Shown here: one piece after another, positions 5,158-5,358 of the stretch
Layout of the letters: each line of letters starts with the position of its first letter
Position numbering within the stretch: position 1 is the stretch's first letter
Source: Chloroflexota bacterium
GTDB taxonomy: Bacteria; Chloroflexota; Anaerolineae; Anaerolineales; UBA4823
NCBI GenBank assembly: GCA_030613705.1
Contig: JAUWLJ010000181.1
Span: 1-5,358 of the forward strand
DNA length: 5,358 nucleotides
Direction: 5' to 3'
The notes under the pieces: generated by a model
The model's input: only the letters and a program-made list of their open reading frames with translations
Database searches by the model: none
What the model was told of the DNA's origin: nothing
Made by a program: the position numbers and the translations under genes

Positions 5158-5358
5158 GCATAACCAACAAAATGAAACCAGTAAAGAGAAGACGAAATGA
5201 TTGTTCATAATCATATCAAAATTATCTGAATTATACATTGTCGCAACATATAATTCCTGCTTATCACCGTATCTTCTCAAACCAATGGGCGATATAGATC
5301 CGTATTTGATCGCGGTTGTTGGCCTAACCCATATTGCCACAATCGCTACATTGGGATA
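5158..5358 (-). promoter_or_regulatory. Upstream region of sdhC copy 2
   Basis: This 201-nt AT-rich stretch has no convincing gene. On the minus strand a perfect TATAAT (plus-strand 5230-5235) lies 82 nt before the sdhC start, with no strong -35 at normal spacing. Between it and the gene is the inverted repeat ATGATT-N6-AATCAT (5197-5214), placed where a repressor could act on early transcription. It resembles CRP/FNR-type spacing only loosely. A 63-codon frame across this region is low in coding character and lacks a ribosome site. Confidence 0.4.

Noticed and set aside
5149..5340. 63-codon minus-strand frame upstream of sdhC copy 2
   Set aside because: It has no ribosome site, low coding character, no recognisable motif, and covers the likely promoter of sdhC copy 2.

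Overview
The window is a compact respiratory-chain segment. It most likely comes from a member of the Chloroflexota (Anaerolineae-like). That assignment is an inference from protein style: a split cytochrome b6/subunit IV with a fused cytochrome c, type-A-like SdhC/SdhD anchors, and a Pro/Thr/Ala-rich C-terminal tail. No rRNA or other taxonomic marker is present.

Layout. Positions 1-1221 (minus strand) carry a succinate dehydrogenase operon read sdhC - sdhD - sdhA, with sdhA running off the left edge. Positions 1222-1402 are a divergent control region. Positions 1403-3767 (plus strand) carry a three-gene cytochrome b6c/bc-type quinol oxidase operon: a Rieske protein, a four-helix cytochrome b, and a subunit IV fused to a two-haem cytochrome c that starts at TTG. 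Positions 3768-4319 contain no intact gene. They hold what looks like a lost extension of the Pro/Thr tail, a strong terminator hairpin, and a start-less open frame that resembles the C-terminal end of a DUF385/deazaflavin-dependent nitroreductase-like protein. Positions 4320-5147 (minus strand) carry a second, divergent sdhC-sdhD pair with no sdhA or sdhB next to it in the window. Positions 5148-5358 appear to be its upstream control region.

How the genes work together. Succinate dehydrogenase passes electrons from succinate to a membrane quinone. The Rieske/cytochrome b/cytochrome c complex reoxidises the quinol and passes electrons outward to a terminal acceptor. Residue details in the Rieske protein (no Ser/Tyr hydrogen-bond donors in box II) fit a low-potential, menaquinone-based chain. 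The most interesting feature is the pair of unequal SdhCD anchors. The operon-linked SdhD lacks a TM1 histidine and the quinone-site tyrosine, while the orphan pair keeps all four candidate haem-ligand histidines. This suggests two membrane anchors of different redox character, possibly sharing one SdhAB core.

The other genes belong to well-known families. I see no tRNA, rRNA, CRISPR array, insertion sequence or phage signal.
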